Origin: Streptomyces venezuelae
GTDB taxonomy: Bacteria > Actinomycetota > Actinomycetes > Streptomycetales > Streptomycetaceae
Assembly (NCBI RefSeq): GCF_008642275.1
Contig: NZ_CP029189.1
Coordinates: 2,216,001 to 2,280,000, forward strand
DNA: 64,000 nucleotides
Direction of reading: 5' to 3'
Position numbers and translations under genes: made by a program. A model generated the notes under the pieces. That model searched no databases. It was not told the origin of the DNA and saw nothing but the letters and a program-made list of their open reading frames with translations. This document shows, piece by piece, positions 43,470 to 53,998 of this stretch. The stretch's first letter is position 1; every line of letters starts with the position of its first letter.

Positions 43470-43475
43470 TAGGTT
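43470..43475 (+). promoter_or_regulatory. -10 box of leaderless M50 gene promoter
   Basis: TAGGTT ends 7 nt before ATG 43483 in the 73-bp gap shared with the divergent regulator; no SD is visible. Confidence 0.35.
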
Positions 43476-43482
43476 TCCCGGC

Positions 43483-44283
43483 ATGGGTCATCAGGGGAGC
43501 CGCAGCGAGCGGCGCATCAGTTCGGTATTCCTCGGCATTTTCGCGATCATGGCCGTCACGGGCTGGGCGGTGTGGACGGGGTACGCGGCGAGCCCCGGAC
43601 TCGCCGTGTTCCTCTTCGTGACGTCGGCGTGGATCGTCTCCTTGTGCCTGCACGAGTACGCGCACGCCCGCACCGCCCTGCACGGCGGTGACCTCACGGT
43701 GGGCGCCAAGGGGTACCTGACACTGAATCCGCTCAAGTACACGCACGCGCTGCTCAGCATCGTGCTGCCGGTGATCTTCGTGATCCTGGGCGGCATCGGC
43801 CTGCCCGGCGGTGCGGTGTTCATCGAGCGGGGCCGGATCCAGGGCCGCTGGAAGCACAGCCTCATCTCGGCGGCGGGCCCGCTGACCAACGTGGCCTTCG
43901 CCCTGGTGTGCACGGCCCCGTTCTGGCTGGACGCACTCGACGGGGTGCCCCTCGCGTTCCGCTACGCGCTCGCCTTCCTGGCCCTGCTGCAGGTCTCGGC
44001 GGCGATCCTGAACTTCCTGCCGGTACCGGGCCTGGACGGCTACGGGGTCATCGAGCCCTGGCTGTCGTACCGGGTGCGCCGCGAAATGGAGCCGCTGGCG
44101 CAGTTCGGCCTGCTGGCCGTGTTCGCCCTGCTGTGGATCCCGGGGGTCAACGCGTTCTTCTTCGGCGTGGTGGACGGCCTGACGTCGGCGCTCGGCGTCT
44201 CGGATCTGGAGACGTACTGCGGCCGCGACCTCTACAGCTTCTGGCGGGAATCCGACGGCATCTGCGCCGTCCCCCAGGACTGA
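43483..44283 (+). CDS. Site-2 protease family (M50) intramembrane metalloprotease
   Basis: 266 residues with about six membrane spans. The zinc motif is HEYAH (His57, Glu58, His61). The third ligand, Asp185, is in NFLPVPGLDGYG, the conserved second motif. A small periplasmic insert follows the first catalytic span. These enzymes cut membrane proteins within the bilayer, often releasing anti-sigma factors or other regulators; related housekeeping members have no known target. It has its own apparent promoter and the start is ATG 43483. The catalytic residues are complete, so it should be active. Confidence 0.92.
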   Translation: MGHQGSRSERRISSVFLGIFAIMAVTGWAVWTGYAASPGLAVFLFVTSAWIVSLCLHEYAHARTALHGGDLTVGAKGYLTLNPLKYTHALLSIVLPVIFVILGGIGLPGGAVFIERGRIQGRWKHSLISAAGPLTNVAFALVCTAPFWLDALDGVPLAFRYALAFLALLQVSAAILNFLPVPGLDGYGVIEPWLSYRVRREMEPLAQFGLLAVFALLWIPGVNAFFFGVVDGLTSALGVSDLETYCGRDLYSFWRESDGICAVPQD

Positions 44284-44309
44284 CGGGGCCGAAGCCGTGC
44301 GGAGGCGGC

Positions 44310-44501
44310 CTAGCCGGCCTGGCGCGCGGCGGAGGCCTTCTCGGCCTTCGCCTTGCGCAGGTAGTACCAGGCCATGTTGGACGTGAGGCCGGCCAGCAGC
44401 ACCCAGACGATCCCGAGGAAGCTGCCCTCGACGAAGGCGACGACGGCCGCCGCCACCGCACAGACGCAGACGACGATGGCGAAAACGGCAAGGCGGGGCA
44501 T
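44310..44501 (-). CDS. Small two-span membrane protein
   Basis: 63 residues from ATG 44501, which has GAGGAG about 9 nt upstream; the longer upstream frame is not protein-like. It has two hydrophobic segments (LAVFAIVVCVCAVAAAVVAFV and LGIVWVLLAGLTSNMAWYYL) and a basic C-terminal tail (RKAKAEKASAARQAG). It is convergent with the M50 gene, 26 bp apart, and divergent from the TerD-nuclease gene. I know no function for it; small proteins of this type are frequent in Streptomyces. Confidence 0.7.
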   Translation of the reverse strand: MPRLAVFAIVVCVCAVAAAVVAFVEGSFLGIVWVLLAGLTSNMAWYYLRKAKAEKASAARQAG

Positions 44502-44739
44502 GGGAAGAGCTCCTCGGAAACACTGAACGGCGTCGAGCCCCTCCAGTGTCCCCCATGCCCCGCAGTGCTGCCGTAAGGGCGTCCGCGATCGCATCCGGCT
44601 CGTTTCCGGCTTCACCTGATCTCCCCCACCCCGTGGCGTTAGGTTCGGCGGGTACACGCCGTATTCCACGCGTGACAGAACGAACAGCCCGGTCTGCTCG
44701 GCCCGCGACGGACGACGCCGGGCGAGTGGGGGAGCACGT

Positions 44740-46794
<2,055 letters not shown>

Positions 46795-46801
46795 GCTCGT
46801 T

Positions 46802-46836
46802 CCCGGCGGTCCGGTTCTGCGGACCGGGCCGCCGGG
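46802..46836. terminator. Bidirectional terminator-like hairpin
   Basis: A central GGTCCG-GTTCTG-CGGACC hairpin flanked by CCCGGC and GCCGGG arms, with a 5-nt bulge. It lies between convergent genes ending at 46794 and 46855. Confidence 0.6.
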
Positions 46837-46854
46837 TGGGGTGTCGGGGCGGGG

Positions 46855-47559
46855 TCAGAGGTCCGTGACGCGCAGGCCCGCGTGGGCCTTGTAGCGGCGG
46901 TTGGTGGAGATGAGGTTGGCCACCAGGGACTCGACCTGGTGGGCGTTGCGCAGGCGGCCGGCGAAGACGCCGCGCATGCCCGGGATACGGGCGGCCAGGG
47001 CCTGGACGATGTCCGTGTCGGCGCGGACCTCGCCGAGCACCATCACGTCCGTGTCGATCTCGTCGATCGACTCGTCCTGGAGCAGGACCGCCGAGAGGTG
47101 GTGGAAGGCGGCGGTGACGCGGGAGTCCGGGAGCAGGGCGGCGGCCTGCTGGGCGGCGCTGCCCTCTTCGACCTGGAGGGCGTACGCGCCCTGCTTGTCA
47201 AAGCCGAGCGGGTTGACGCAGTCCACCACGAGCTTGCCCGCGAGGTCCTCGCGCAGCGCTTCGAGGGTCTTGGCGTGTCCCTCCCACGGCACGGCGATGA
47301 TCACGATGTCGCTGCGGCGCGCGCACTCGGCGTTGTCCGCGCCCTCCACGCCCAGGCCCAGTTCCCCGGCCGCGGTCCGCGCGCGGTCGGCGGCGCGGGA
47401 GCCGATGATCACCTTCTGGCCGGCCCTGGCGAGCCGGTAGGCCAGGCCCCGGCCCTGGTCACCGGTGCCGCCGAGGACGCCGACGACGAGGCCGGACACG
47501 TCCGGCAGCTCCCACGGGTCCTTGACCGGCGGCTTCTGCGTGTTGTCTGAGGAAGTCAT
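46855..47559 (-). CDS. npdG: F420-dependent NADP reductase
   Basis: 234 residues from ATG 47559. Rossmann fold with VVGVLGGTGDQGRGLAYRLA (NADP loop, about residues 26-45) and VIIGSRAADRAR, in which the Ser-Arg pair binds the NADP 2'-phosphate. IVIIAVPWEGHAKTL and VVDCVNPLGF follow, as in archaeal and actinobacterial Fno/NpdG. The enzyme moves hydride between NADPH and coenzyme F420, providing F420H2 for reductases, common in Streptomyces. A TACTCT -10 lies 7 nt before the start, so it is probably leaderless. The family call is strong. Confidence 0.9.
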   Translation of the reverse strand: MTSSDNTQKPPVKDPWELPDVSGLVVGVLGGTGDQGRGLAYRLARAGQKVIIGSRAADRARTAAGELGLGVEGADNAECARRSDIVIIAVPWEGHAKTLEALREDLAGKLVVDCVNPLGFDKQGAYALQVEEGSAAQQAAALLPDSRVTAAFHHLSAVLLQDESIDEIDTDVMVLGEVRADTDIVQALAARIPGMRGVFAGRLRNAHQVESLVANLISTNRRYKAHAGLRVTDL

Positions 47560-47566
47560 GGGGGCG

Positions 47567-47572
47567 AGAGTA
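47567..47572 (-). promoter_or_regulatory. -10 box of leaderless npdG promoter
   Basis: On the minus strand TACTCT ends 7 nt before ATG 47559 and no SD is visible. Confidence 0.4.
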
Positions 47573-47653
47573 CTGCCGGGTAGCCCACAGTCGAAGGTGT
47601 GGAAGGCGGAAGTAACCGCTCCCCGTGTCCCCCGCATGGTGCAGGATGCCGAC

Positions 47654-48265
47654 ATGGACGCCGTGAGGGTCGCGCTGCTGCGCGAGGTGCTCGCCGGTAC
47701 ACAGTGGCCGGCCGCAGCGCGCCGCTTCGCCGGATCGCTGCGCCGGTCCGTCGCACCGGCCGGCGGGCAGCTGCTGCTGGTCGGGACCGAGGGCTACGAG
47801 CCCTGGCATCTGGCGGCGCACCTGGTGGACGAGGCCGCCTGGTCGGGCCGGCCGGAGCTGGCGCCCACCCTCGTACGCCACCACGTGCGGCCCGGGGAGC
47901 CGCCGCACCTGTCGGTGGGGCTGGGCAGGCTGGCGGCGGCCCGGCGCGGACACTCGCTGCTGGTGGTGGCCCCCGGGGCGCCGGGTGAGGGGCTGCTGGA
48001 GCGCGTCCACGACGCGCGGCGCGCGGGGGCGACCGTACTGGCCCTGGACGGCGGGGACCCGGATCTGGGCGCGCTGGCCCACGACGCGCTGTCGGTACCG
48101 GATCCGGTGCAGGACGACGGGCTGGACCTGGACACCGTGCAGCACCTGGTCAGCGCGGCGGCCGGGGAGAACACCCTGCCGGTGCGGCGCGGACCGGGCG
48201 GGTTCCGGGACCGGCTGGCGCGGCTGGCCGACCACCTGACCGCGCCGCCGCCCAGCCGCTGGTAG
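47654..48265 (+). CDS. Hypothetical actinobacterial protein
   Basis: 203 residues from ATG 47654, where CAGGA lies 8 nt upstream; ATG 47636 would add six residues. Soluble, Ala/Arg/Leu-rich alpha/beta protein without signal or membrane span. The middle (HSLLVVAPGAPGEGLLERVH, GATVLALDGGDPDLGALAHDAL) looks like a Rossmann-type strand-helix pattern, similar to SIS-like or other nucleotide folds, and the N-terminus (VRVALLREVLAGTQW) is helical. No catalytic motif is recognised. It is divergent from npdG and convergent with the next small gene, 3 bp apart. Confidence 0.75.
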   Translation: MDAVRVALLREVLAGTQWPAAARRFAGSLRRSVAPAGGQLLLVGTEGYEPWHLAAHLVDEAAWSGRPELAPTLVRHHVRPGEPPHLSVGLGRLAAARRGHSLLVVAPGAPGEGLLERVHDARRAGATVLALDGGDPDLGALAHDALSVPDPVQDDGLDLDTVQHLVSAAAGENTLPVRRGPGGFRDRLARLADHLTAPPPSRW

Positions 48266-48268
48266 GGC

Positions 48269-48517
48269 CTAGGGGGTGCCCGTTCCGGTGGTGCCCGCTT
48301 CGTCCTCGCGGGTCTTGTCGTTCCACTTCGGGTCGTTCTGCCATTCGAGGTTGCGTTCCTGCGCCGTCTCCATGGCGTGGTTCGCCTCCTCGGGGGTCGC
48401 GTACGGCCCGAACCGGTCCTTGGCCGGACAGTCGGGGCCTTCCTCGACCTTCTTGTGGACCAGGCAGTAGTACCACTCGCCCGGTTTGCCCACCTGGCGC
48501 TTCTTGAACAGGGCCAT
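48269..48517 (-). CDS. Small cytoplasmic protein, CxxH/Cys-containing, likely SPOR-like domain
   Basis: 82 residues from ATG 48517, with GAGGAG about 10 nt upstream. The sequence has [20 protein letters not shown], then [19 protein letters not shown], a pattern like a small SPOR-type or zinc-binding domain, and a Thr-rich tail. The conserved actinobacterial family is commonly annotated as hypothetical. It lies divergent from map, 69 bp apart. It has no signal peptide. The fold suggestion is by eye only. Confidence 0.7.
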   Translation of the reverse strand: MALFKKRQVGKPGEWYYCLVHKKVEEGPDCPAKDRFGPYATPEEANHAMETAQERNLEWQNDPKWNDKTREDEAGTTGTGTP

Positions 48518-48573
48518 CGTCGTCGGGCTCCTCTCATACCTCTCTCTCGCCATGCTGCCCCATCACCGCTGGA

Positions 48574-48579
48574 TACACT
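48574..48579 (+). promoter_or_regulatory. -10 box of leaderless map promoter
   Basis: TACACT ends 7 nt before ATG 48587; no SD precedes the start. It is identical to the box before nadE. Confidence 0.45.
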
Positions 48580-48586
48580 CGCTCGC

Positions 48587-49444
48587 ATGTCTGGCCAGTC
48601 GCTGCTCGTACCAGGCGAGCTCTCTCCCGTCCGTTCCGTTCCCGGAAACATCCGCCGGCCCGAGTACGTGGGCAAGCCGGCGCCCACTCCGTACACCGGA
48701 CCGGAGGTGCAGTCGGCCGAGACCATCGAGGCCATGCGCATCGCCGGCCGGATCGCCGCCCAGGCGATGGAAGAGGCCGCGAAGCTGATCGCGCCGGGGG
48801 TGACCACCGACGAGCTCGACAAGGTCGCCCACGCGTACATGTGCGACCACGGGGCCTACCCCTCGACGCTGGGATACCGGGGCTTCCCGAAGTCGCTGTG
48901 CTCCTCCGTGAACGAGGTCATCTGCCACGGCATCCCCGATTCCACCGTCCTGCGCGACGGTGACATCGTGAACCTCGACGTGACCGCGTACATCGGCGGC
49001 GTGCACGGCGACAACAACGCGACCTACCTGTGCGGGGAGGTGGACGAGGAGTCGCGGCTGCTGGTGGAACGCACCCGGGAAGCACTGAACCGGGCCATCA
49101 AGGCCGTCAAGCCGGGCCGCCAGATCAACATCATCGGCCGGGTCATCGAGTCGTACGCGAAGCGCTTCGGCTACGGCGTGGTCCGGGACTTCACCGGCCA
49201 CGGCATCAACTCGTCGTTCCACTCGGGCCTGATCGTCCCGCACTACGACAGCCCGCACGCCACCACCGTCATCGAGCCCGGCATGACCTTCACGATCGAG
49301 CCGATGCTGACGCTGGGCACCCACGAGTACGACATGTGGGAGGACGGCTGGACGGTCGTCACCAAGGACCGCAAGCGGACCGCACAGTTCGAGCACACGC
49401 TGGTGGTCACGGACTCGGGCGCGGAGATCCTGACCCTCCCGTAG
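48587..49444 (+). CDS. map: Methionine aminopeptidase, type I
   Basis: 285 residues from ATG 48587. Pita-bread fold with cobalt/manganese ligands in [19 protein letters not shown] (two Asp), [11 protein letters not shown] (His), FTIEPML (Glu) and [11 protein letters not shown] (Glu). An N-terminal extension of about 40 residues ([18 protein letters not shown]) is typical of actinobacterial type Ic enzymes and carries an SH3-binding-like proline motif. It removes the N-terminal methionine from nascent proteins. Streptomyces usually has more than one map gene. The divergent neighbour and core-genome context match. Confidence 0.95.
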   Translation: MSGQSLLVPGELSPVRSVPGNIRRPEYVGKPAPTPYTGPEVQSAETIEAMRIAGRIAAQAMEEAAKLIAPGVTTDELDKVAHAYMCDHGAYPSTLGYRGFPKSLCSSVNEVICHGIPDSTVLRDGDIVNLDVTAYIGGVHGDNNATYLCGEVDEESRLLVERTREALNRAIKAVKPGRQINIIGRVIESYAKRFGYGVVRDFTGHGINSSFHSGLIVPHYDSPHATTVIEPGMTFTIEPMLTLGTHEYDMWEDGWTVVTKDRKRTAQFEHTLVVTDSGAEILTLP

Positions 49445-49468
49445 GCCCTTCCCTTCGCCGGTACGCGA

Positions 49469-49500
49469 CCGGGCCCGGTGCACCTGTGCGCCGGGCCCGG
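49469..49500. terminator. Terminator between map and hmuO
   Basis: A 15-bp stem (CCGGGCCCGGTGCAC with partner, one G-T pair) and a 2-nt loop, 24 bp after the map stop. It is followed by a T-rich tandem repeat. Confidence 0.75.
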
Positions 49501-49505
49501 CCCTG

Positions 49506-49559
49506 TTTCCGTGATTTCCGTGGTTCTCGGGGTTCTCGTGGTTCTCGTGGTTCCGCCGG
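49506..49559. repeat. 9-bp tandem repeats near the 3' end of hmuO
   Basis: Units TTTCCGTGA, TTTCCGTGG, TTCTCGGGG, TTCTCGTGG, TTCTCGTGG and TTCCGCCGG follow each other without gaps, ending 13 bp before the hmuO stop. Non-coding, degenerate, on the far side of the map terminator. Confidence 0.7.
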
Positions 49560-49572
49560 CTCCCCCGAGGGG

Positions 49573-50220
49573 CTACGCGCTGAGCGGGAACTGCTCGCCC
49601 AGCTCCCTGAACACCGCCCCGTTGAAGTCGAAGGCGCGCTTGCACTCGTCGATGATGCGCTGCTTCTCCAGGTCGTCCGCCGCTATGGCGTCCAGCAGCT
49701 CGCGGTAGGTCCGCTTGAAGGCCGCCGGGTTGGAGATGTCCGCGAAGACGTAGAACCGGACGCCGTCGCCCTTGCGCTCGAAGCCCCAGGTGCGCTCGGC
49801 CTTGTCGCGGATGATCTGGCCGCCGGAGAGGTCGCCCAGGTAGCGGGTGTAGTGGTGCGCCACGTACCCGCCCGGCCACTCGGCGGCGCACTGGGCCACC
49901 CGGTCGGCGTACGCGCGCGTCGCGGGCAGGGCCACCACGCTCTCGCGCCAGTCCGGGCCCACCAGGTGGGCGAGGTCGCGCTCGATCTCGGCGACGCGCA
50001 TGAGCTCGGGCTGGATGAACGGGCCCGCCACCGGGTCGTCCTTGAGGGATTCGGCCGCGTCCTCCAGGGCCCGGTACACGAACCACAGCTGTTCGGTGTA
50101 GCGCGTGTACGCGTCCACGCCGAGCCGTCCTCCCAGCAGATCGCTCATGAAGGTCGACGTCTCGGCCTCGGTGTGCTGCTCGTGCGAGGCGACGCGGATG
50201 ACCGTAGAGAAGGCGTCCAA
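49573..50220 (-). CDS. hmuO: Heme oxygenase
   Basis: 215 residues. The start is TTG 50220, chosen because GGAGG lies 6 nt upstream and no in-frame ATG fits. The all-helical fold has the proximal heme His in VASHEQHTEAE and the distal-helix motif YTRYLGDLSGGQIIRDKAE with the flexible LSGGQ turn. It oxidises heme with O2 and electrons to biliverdin, CO and Fe2+, releasing iron inside the cell. An iron box lies 62 bp upstream. It closes the heme import pathway formed by the neighbouring htaA and hmu genes. Length and motifs are complete. Confidence 0.95.
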   Translation of the reverse strand: MDAFSTVIRVASHEQHTEAETSTFMSDLLGGRLGVDAYTRYTEQLWFVYRALEDAAESLKDDPVAGPFIQPELMRVAEIERDLAHLVGPDWRESVVALPATRAYADRVAQCAAEWPGGYVAHHYTRYLGDLSGGQIIRDKAERTWGFERKGDGVRFYVFADISNPAAFKRTYRELLDAIAADDLEKQRIIDECKRAFDFNGAVFRELGEQFPLSA

Positions 50221-50282
50221 GACGGACCTCCAGGAAGAGGAAACAGGCGTGACGGCATCACCGTCACGCCCGATCCTCCTAC

Positions 50283-50296
50283 TTAGGTTTGCCTAA
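50283..50296. promoter_or_regulatory. Iron box (DmdR/DtxR type) for hmuO
   Basis: TTAGGTTTGCCTAA fits the core TTAGG-N4-CCTAA of the DtxR/IdeR/DmdR consensus, extended by symmetric C and G. It is placed 62 bp before the hmuO start. Predicted repression when iron is plentiful. Confidence 0.8.
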
Positions 50297-50369
50297 GTCA
50301 ATGAGTTGCCGACGCCTTGTCGGTAAAAAATCCGGGGCGGGAGACCCGCGGGACACACAGAGGTGCGGT

Positions 50370-51041
50370 TCAGATCCCGTCCGGGGTCGGGGCCGGAGCG
50401 AAGCGGACGCGGCCGCCGATCTCCACGGTGCCGTCCGGGCCGGGAGCGGTGAGGATCTGGGAGCCCGCGCCCTGGGTGATGTTCAGGGCCCGGTTCAGCT
50501 GGGCCGTCAGCAGGATCGCCGCCGAGCCGGTGGCCTCGTCCTCGGTGATGATCCCGTCGGGGCGGCGCGGAAAACCCCGGGCCCGTACGCGGCCCGCGGA
50601 CTCGTCCTCCCAGGCCCAGGCGTACAGCCAGCCCTCGCCGGGCGGCGGGGAGGGCAGCGCCTCGACCTCGGCGACGGACCCGTACTGCTCGGTGCGCTTG
50701 CCCTCGACCCACTCGGGGCGGGCCGTGATCCAGGTGAACTCCCCGTCGTCACGGGCCCATACGGATCCGGCGGGCGGCTGGAGCTCCTCCACGTCCAGCA
50801 GCCACGCAGCCCCGACCAGCGGATGCCCCGCGAAGGACAGGCGCGTGCCGGGGGTACGGATGTCGACGACCCCGCGCTCGGGGTCGTCGACGAACACCGT
50901 TTCGCTGTAGCCGAGTTCGGCGGCCAGGGCCTGCCGCGACGCGTCGTCGGGGCAGGTCCGGCCGTCGCGTACGACACCGAGCAGGTTGCCGAAGCGGCCG
51001 TCACCCGCGCAGAAGACCTTCAGCACGTCCAGATCGTTCAC
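50370..51041 (-). CDS. PhzF-like isomerase-family protein, short
   Basis: 223 residues from GTG 51041 (TTG 51053 possible). PhzF/DapF-like fold with LDVLKVFCAGDGRFGN, the catalytic Glu in ELGYSETVFVDDP, LSFAGHPLVGAAWLL and EDEATGSAAILLTAQL. Family members are usually 260-300 residues, so this is a compact form. It lies 19 bp after the HtaA gene in the same direction, and may be the third gene of the iron-controlled htaA operon. PhzF proteins catalyse isomerisations or have unknown reactions; a link to heme or siderophore metabolism is inferred from position. Confidence 0.78.
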   Translation of the reverse strand: MNDLDVLKVFCAGDGRFGNLLGVVRDGRTCPDDASRQALAAELGYSETVFVDDPERGVVDIRTPGTRLSFAGHPLVGAAWLLDVEELQPPAGSVWARDDGEFTWITARPEWVEGKRTEQYGSVAEVEALPSPPPGEGWLYAWAWEDESAGRVRARGFPRRPDGIITEDEATGSAAILLTAQLNRALNITQGAGSQILTAPGPDGTVEIGGRVRFAPAPTPDGI

Positions 51042-51060
51042 GCGGGAATTCAAACACGGC

Positions 51061-52509
51061 TCAGACCTGGGACGTACGCCGCCTGCGCGCGAGGTACACC
51101 GCGCCCGCGCCGGCCGCGATCACCACGCCGGACGTGGTGAGCAGGGCCCCGGCCGGGACCCCGGCGCCGGTGTTGGCGAGGTTCCCGCCGACGGAGGAGC
51201 CGCCGGTGGAGGAGCCGCCGCCGACAGTGCCGCCCGTACCGCCGGTGGTGCCACCGGTCGTACCGCCCGTGGTGCCGCCCGTTCCGCCGGTGGTCCCGCC
51301 GTTCGAGCCGCCCGTCGAACCGCCGGTCGTGCCGCCGGTGCTGGGCAGGGTGGCGTCCTTGTCCACCGCCACGGCGAAGGTGAGCGGGTCGATCGCGTCG
51401 CCCGCCTTGTACAGGGAGCCGGTGGTGTCGTTGGCGAAGGCGGCCGCGCCCTCGGCGGTGAAGGCCGCCGGGACCGCGTTCAGCGCCAGGACGCCGTTCT
51501 TGGTCTTGTAGTCGGTCTTCGACAGGTCGAGCGTGGCGAAGCGCAGGCCCGTCTTGGTGCCGGAGGCGTTCTTGACGTCCACGTAGAGGGTGCCGGTCTT
51601 GCCGGTGGCCTCGACGCGGGGGCTGCCGAAGGTCATGTCGATGCCGTGGGCCGCGTACTGGAAGCGGAGGCTGCCCTGGAAGGAGGCGTTCAGCTTCTGC
51701 TTCTTGACGTCGAGGTCGCCCTTGCCGAAGGCGAAGTCGAAGGTGTCACCGTTCTTGGCGGCGCCGTCGGCCGGGGTGATCGACCCCGCGTTCAGCACGT
51801 ACTTGCGGAAGGACTCCTTCACGCCCCACGTCAGCTTGCCGCTGAGCACCTTCTGCGTGTCGTCGGCCGGAGGCGTCGGGTTCTTGGTGGTGTTCGACGG
51901 GGTCGGCTCGGGCGCCGGCTTCTCGAACTCCAGCTTGGCGTTGAGCGGGTCGCCCGGCTTGTCCTTGTAGCTCGCGGAACCGAGGGCGTCCGCAGCCTCC
52001 TGGGTGAGCGTCGTCGCCAGGTTGGTCATCGACTGGCCGGTGAAGGCCACGGTGGCCATCGGCACGTCCTGGGTGGTCGTGCCGCCCTTGGTGACGTCCG
52101 CGGTGAGCTTCTTGGTACCGGTGTCGATACGGATGTCCGAGAGCTTGACCTCGAAGCCGTGGCCGGTCGGCGGCGCGGGCGAGGAGAAGGTGACGCTGCC
52201 CTTGAAGGCCGCCTTCACCACGTGCCCGTTGGCCGGCTCGTACGCGCCGGTCGGCTCGACGAACCGCAGGGTGCCGTCCTCGTTCTGCTTGGCCCCGTCC
52301 GCGACGGTGATGGTGCCCTTGGCCATGCCGGTCACGTAGGCGCGGTAGCTCGCGAGCACGCCCCAGTCGAGGGTGCCACCGGTGATCTTCATCGGATCGG
52401 TGGGCGGGCCGCCCGCGGCGGTGGCGGGCAGGGCGAACGCGGTGGCGCCGAGCGCCGCGGCGGTCAGGACCGCGGCCGCGAGGGAGATCGGGCGTCGGAT
52501 GGACGACAT
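51061..52509 (-). CDS. HtaA heme-binding surface protein with LAXTG sorting signal
   Basis: 482 residues. Signal peptide (SLAAAVLTAAALGATAFALPATAA), two HtaA domains (about residues 42-195, starting GGTLDWGVLASYRAYVTG, and about 222-385, starting GKLTWGVKESFRKYV), then a Thr/Gly-rich spacer of GGTTGG units. The end has LANTG, a membrane span and RRRR, matching the LAXTG signal of Streptomyces class E sortases; LPSTGG occurs earlier but lies in the spacer. HtaA domains bind heme, often from hemoglobin, at the wall. It is 49 bp after the second HtaA gene, same operon. ATG 52509. Confidence 0.9.
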   Translation of the reverse strand: MSSIRRPISLAAAVLTAAALGATAFALPATAAGGPPTDPMKITGGTLDWGVLASYRAYVTGMAKGTITVADGAKQNEDGTLRFVEPTGAYEPANGHVVKAAFKGSVTFSSPAPPTGHGFEVKLSDIRIDTGTKKLTADVTKGGTTTQDVPMATVAFTGQSMTNLATTLTQEAADALGSASYKDKPGDPLNAKLEFEKPAPEPTPSNTTKNPTPPADDTQKVLSGKLTWGVKESFRKYVLNAGSITPADGAAKNGDTFDFAFGKGDLDVKKQKLNASFQGSLRFQYAAHGIDMTFGSPRVEATGKTGTLYVDVKNASGTKTGLRFATLDLSKTDYKTKNGVLALNAVPAAFTAEGAAAFANDTTGSLYKAGDAIDPLTFAVAVDKDATLPSTGGTTGGSTGGSNGGTTGGTGGTTGGTTGGTTGGTGGTVGGGSSTGGSSVGGNLANTGAGVPAGALLTTSGVVIAAGAGAVYLARRRRTSQV

Positions 52510-52558
52510 GGCTGGGTACTCCTGAAGGAACCGGGGGAAAGGGGAGTGAAGGGGGTGG

Positions 52559-53971
52559 CTACTGGGGCGCGTCGGTCGGCGTGGCCGGGGCGGCTGCCGT
52601 ACGGCGCTTGCGCACCACCAGGAAGGTGCCGCCGCCGGCCAGGACCAGGACGGCCACGGCGAGGGAGACGAGGAGCCCCGCGTCCGAGGACTCGGCGGCC
52701 TTGGCGGCGGGGGCGGGCTCGGCGGACGGCGACGCGGACGCGGGGGCGGGCGAGGCGGTCGAGCCCAGGTCGGGCAGGGCGGGCAGCTGGGCGGTGGAGT
52801 CCAGTGCGACGGCGAGCGAGACGGGGTCCATCTCGGTGCCGGCCTTGTACATGGAGTTGAAGGCCTGGGAGCCGCCCTCGGTGAGGGTGGCCGGGGCTTC
52901 AGTCAGGGTGGCCAGGCCGCCCTCGGTCTTGAGGCCCGTGGCGTCGAACTCCACGAGCGGGACGGCGTTCTTCGTCGCGCCGCCGGTGGTGACGTCCGCG
53001 GACAGGACGCCCTTGCCGTTCTCCACCTTCACGCTCATCTTGCCGAGCGTGAGGTCCAGGTGGGCGCCGGTGAACTGGACCGTACCGGCGAAGGCGGCGT
53101 CAAGAGCGCCTTTCGTGCCGTCGAACGAGCCCTTGCCCTGCGGGAAGCGGAACAGCGCGCCGCCGTCCTGCGCACCCTCGGCGAGGGTCCACTTGCCCTG
53201 GCCGACCGAGCCGGTGACGTACTCGCGGAAGGTGCGGCGCACCCCCCAGTCGACGGCGGCGTCGACGAAGGCTCCCGGCGCCTGCGGGATCTGCGCGGTG
53301 GCGCTCGGCTGCGCGGCCGTCGCCGACGGCGCGGGCGCGGGCACGGCGGCCGGGGCGGCCTTGACGTCGGCGGAGAGCGAGACGGGGTCGAGCTGGGTGC
53401 CGGCGCCGTAGTAGCCCGCGAAGGCCTTGGCGCCTTCCCCGGTGAGGGTGGCCGGGATGTTGGTCAGGGACAGCGGGCTGGCGCCGCCCTTCATGTTGAT
53501 GCCGCCGACGCCGAGCGAGGCGAAGGCGACCTGCGACTGGCTGGTGACCGTGCCGCTGTCCTTGGCCTTGCTGGAGACGTCCACGTACAGCGTGCCCTTG
53601 CCGCCGGAGATCTTGACGGTCGGGCGGCTGATGGTCATGTCCAGCTCGTAGACGCCGTCGGGCTTCTGGTGACCCTGGAAGGTCACCCCGCCCGAGTAGG
53701 AGGCCTCGAAGGTGCCGGAGTCGGGGTCGTAGGAGCCGGCCGCGGAGTGGAAACGGAAGAGGCTGCCGCCCACGGTGGCCGCACCGCTCTTCAGCTTGAA
53801 ACCACCTTTTGCCACCGGACCCGTGACATAACTCTGGAAAGACGATTTGATGCCCCAGTCGAGCCGACCCCCCTGTACGGTGCCCGCCTGCGCGGCGGTC
53901 GCCGGGAGCAGGGCGCCCAGCAGGGCCGCCAACAGGGCGACGGCGAACGTACGGACGGGTCTCGTGGGCAT
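52559..53971 (-). CDS. HtaA heme-binding protein with C-terminal membrane anchor
   Basis: 470 residues from ATG 53971, with GAGGAGGGGG upstream. Signal peptide (FAVALLAALLGALLPATAAQA), two HtaA domains (about 31-200, GGRLDWGIKSSFQSYVTG; about 235-390, AAVDWGVRRTFREYVTG), a Pro/Ala/Ser linker and a C-terminal span (LLVSLAVAVLVLAGGGTFLVV) with RKRR. No sortase motif is present, so it stays in the membrane while the next gene product is wall-anchored. This suggests a heme relay from wall to membrane to HmuT. It is divergent from the hmu operon with a shared iron box. Confidence 0.9.
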   Translation of the reverse strand: MPTRPVRTFAVALLAALLGALLPATAAQAGTVQGGRLDWGIKSSFQSYVTGPVAKGGFKLKSGAATVGGSLFRFHSAAGSYDPDSGTFEASYSGGVTFQGHQKPDGVYELDMTISRPTVKISGGKGTLYVDVSSKAKDSGTVTSQSQVAFASLGVGGINMKGGASPLSLTNIPATLTGEGAKAFAGYYGAGTQLDPVSLSADVKAAPAAVPAPAPSATAAQPSATAQIPQAPGAFVDAAVDWGVRRTFREYVTGSVGQGKWTLAEGAQDGGALFRFPQGKGSFDGTKGALDAAFAGTVQFTGAHLDLTLGKMSVKVENGKGVLSADVTTGGATKNAVPLVEFDATGLKTEGGLATLTEAPATLTEGGSQAFNSMYKAGTEMDPVSLAVALDSTAQLPALPDLGSTASPAPASASPSAEPAPAAKAAESSDAGLLVSLAVAVLVLAGGGTFLVVRKRRTAAAPATPTDAPQ

Positions 53972-53998
53972 GAACGCCCCCTCCTCAGGTCTAGCGAG

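Noticed and set aside
50317..50910. A 197-codon plus-strand open frame opposite the short PhzF-like gene
   Set aside because: The minus-strand frame has PhzF motifs; the plus frame is Ser/Arg/Pro-rich and has no features.
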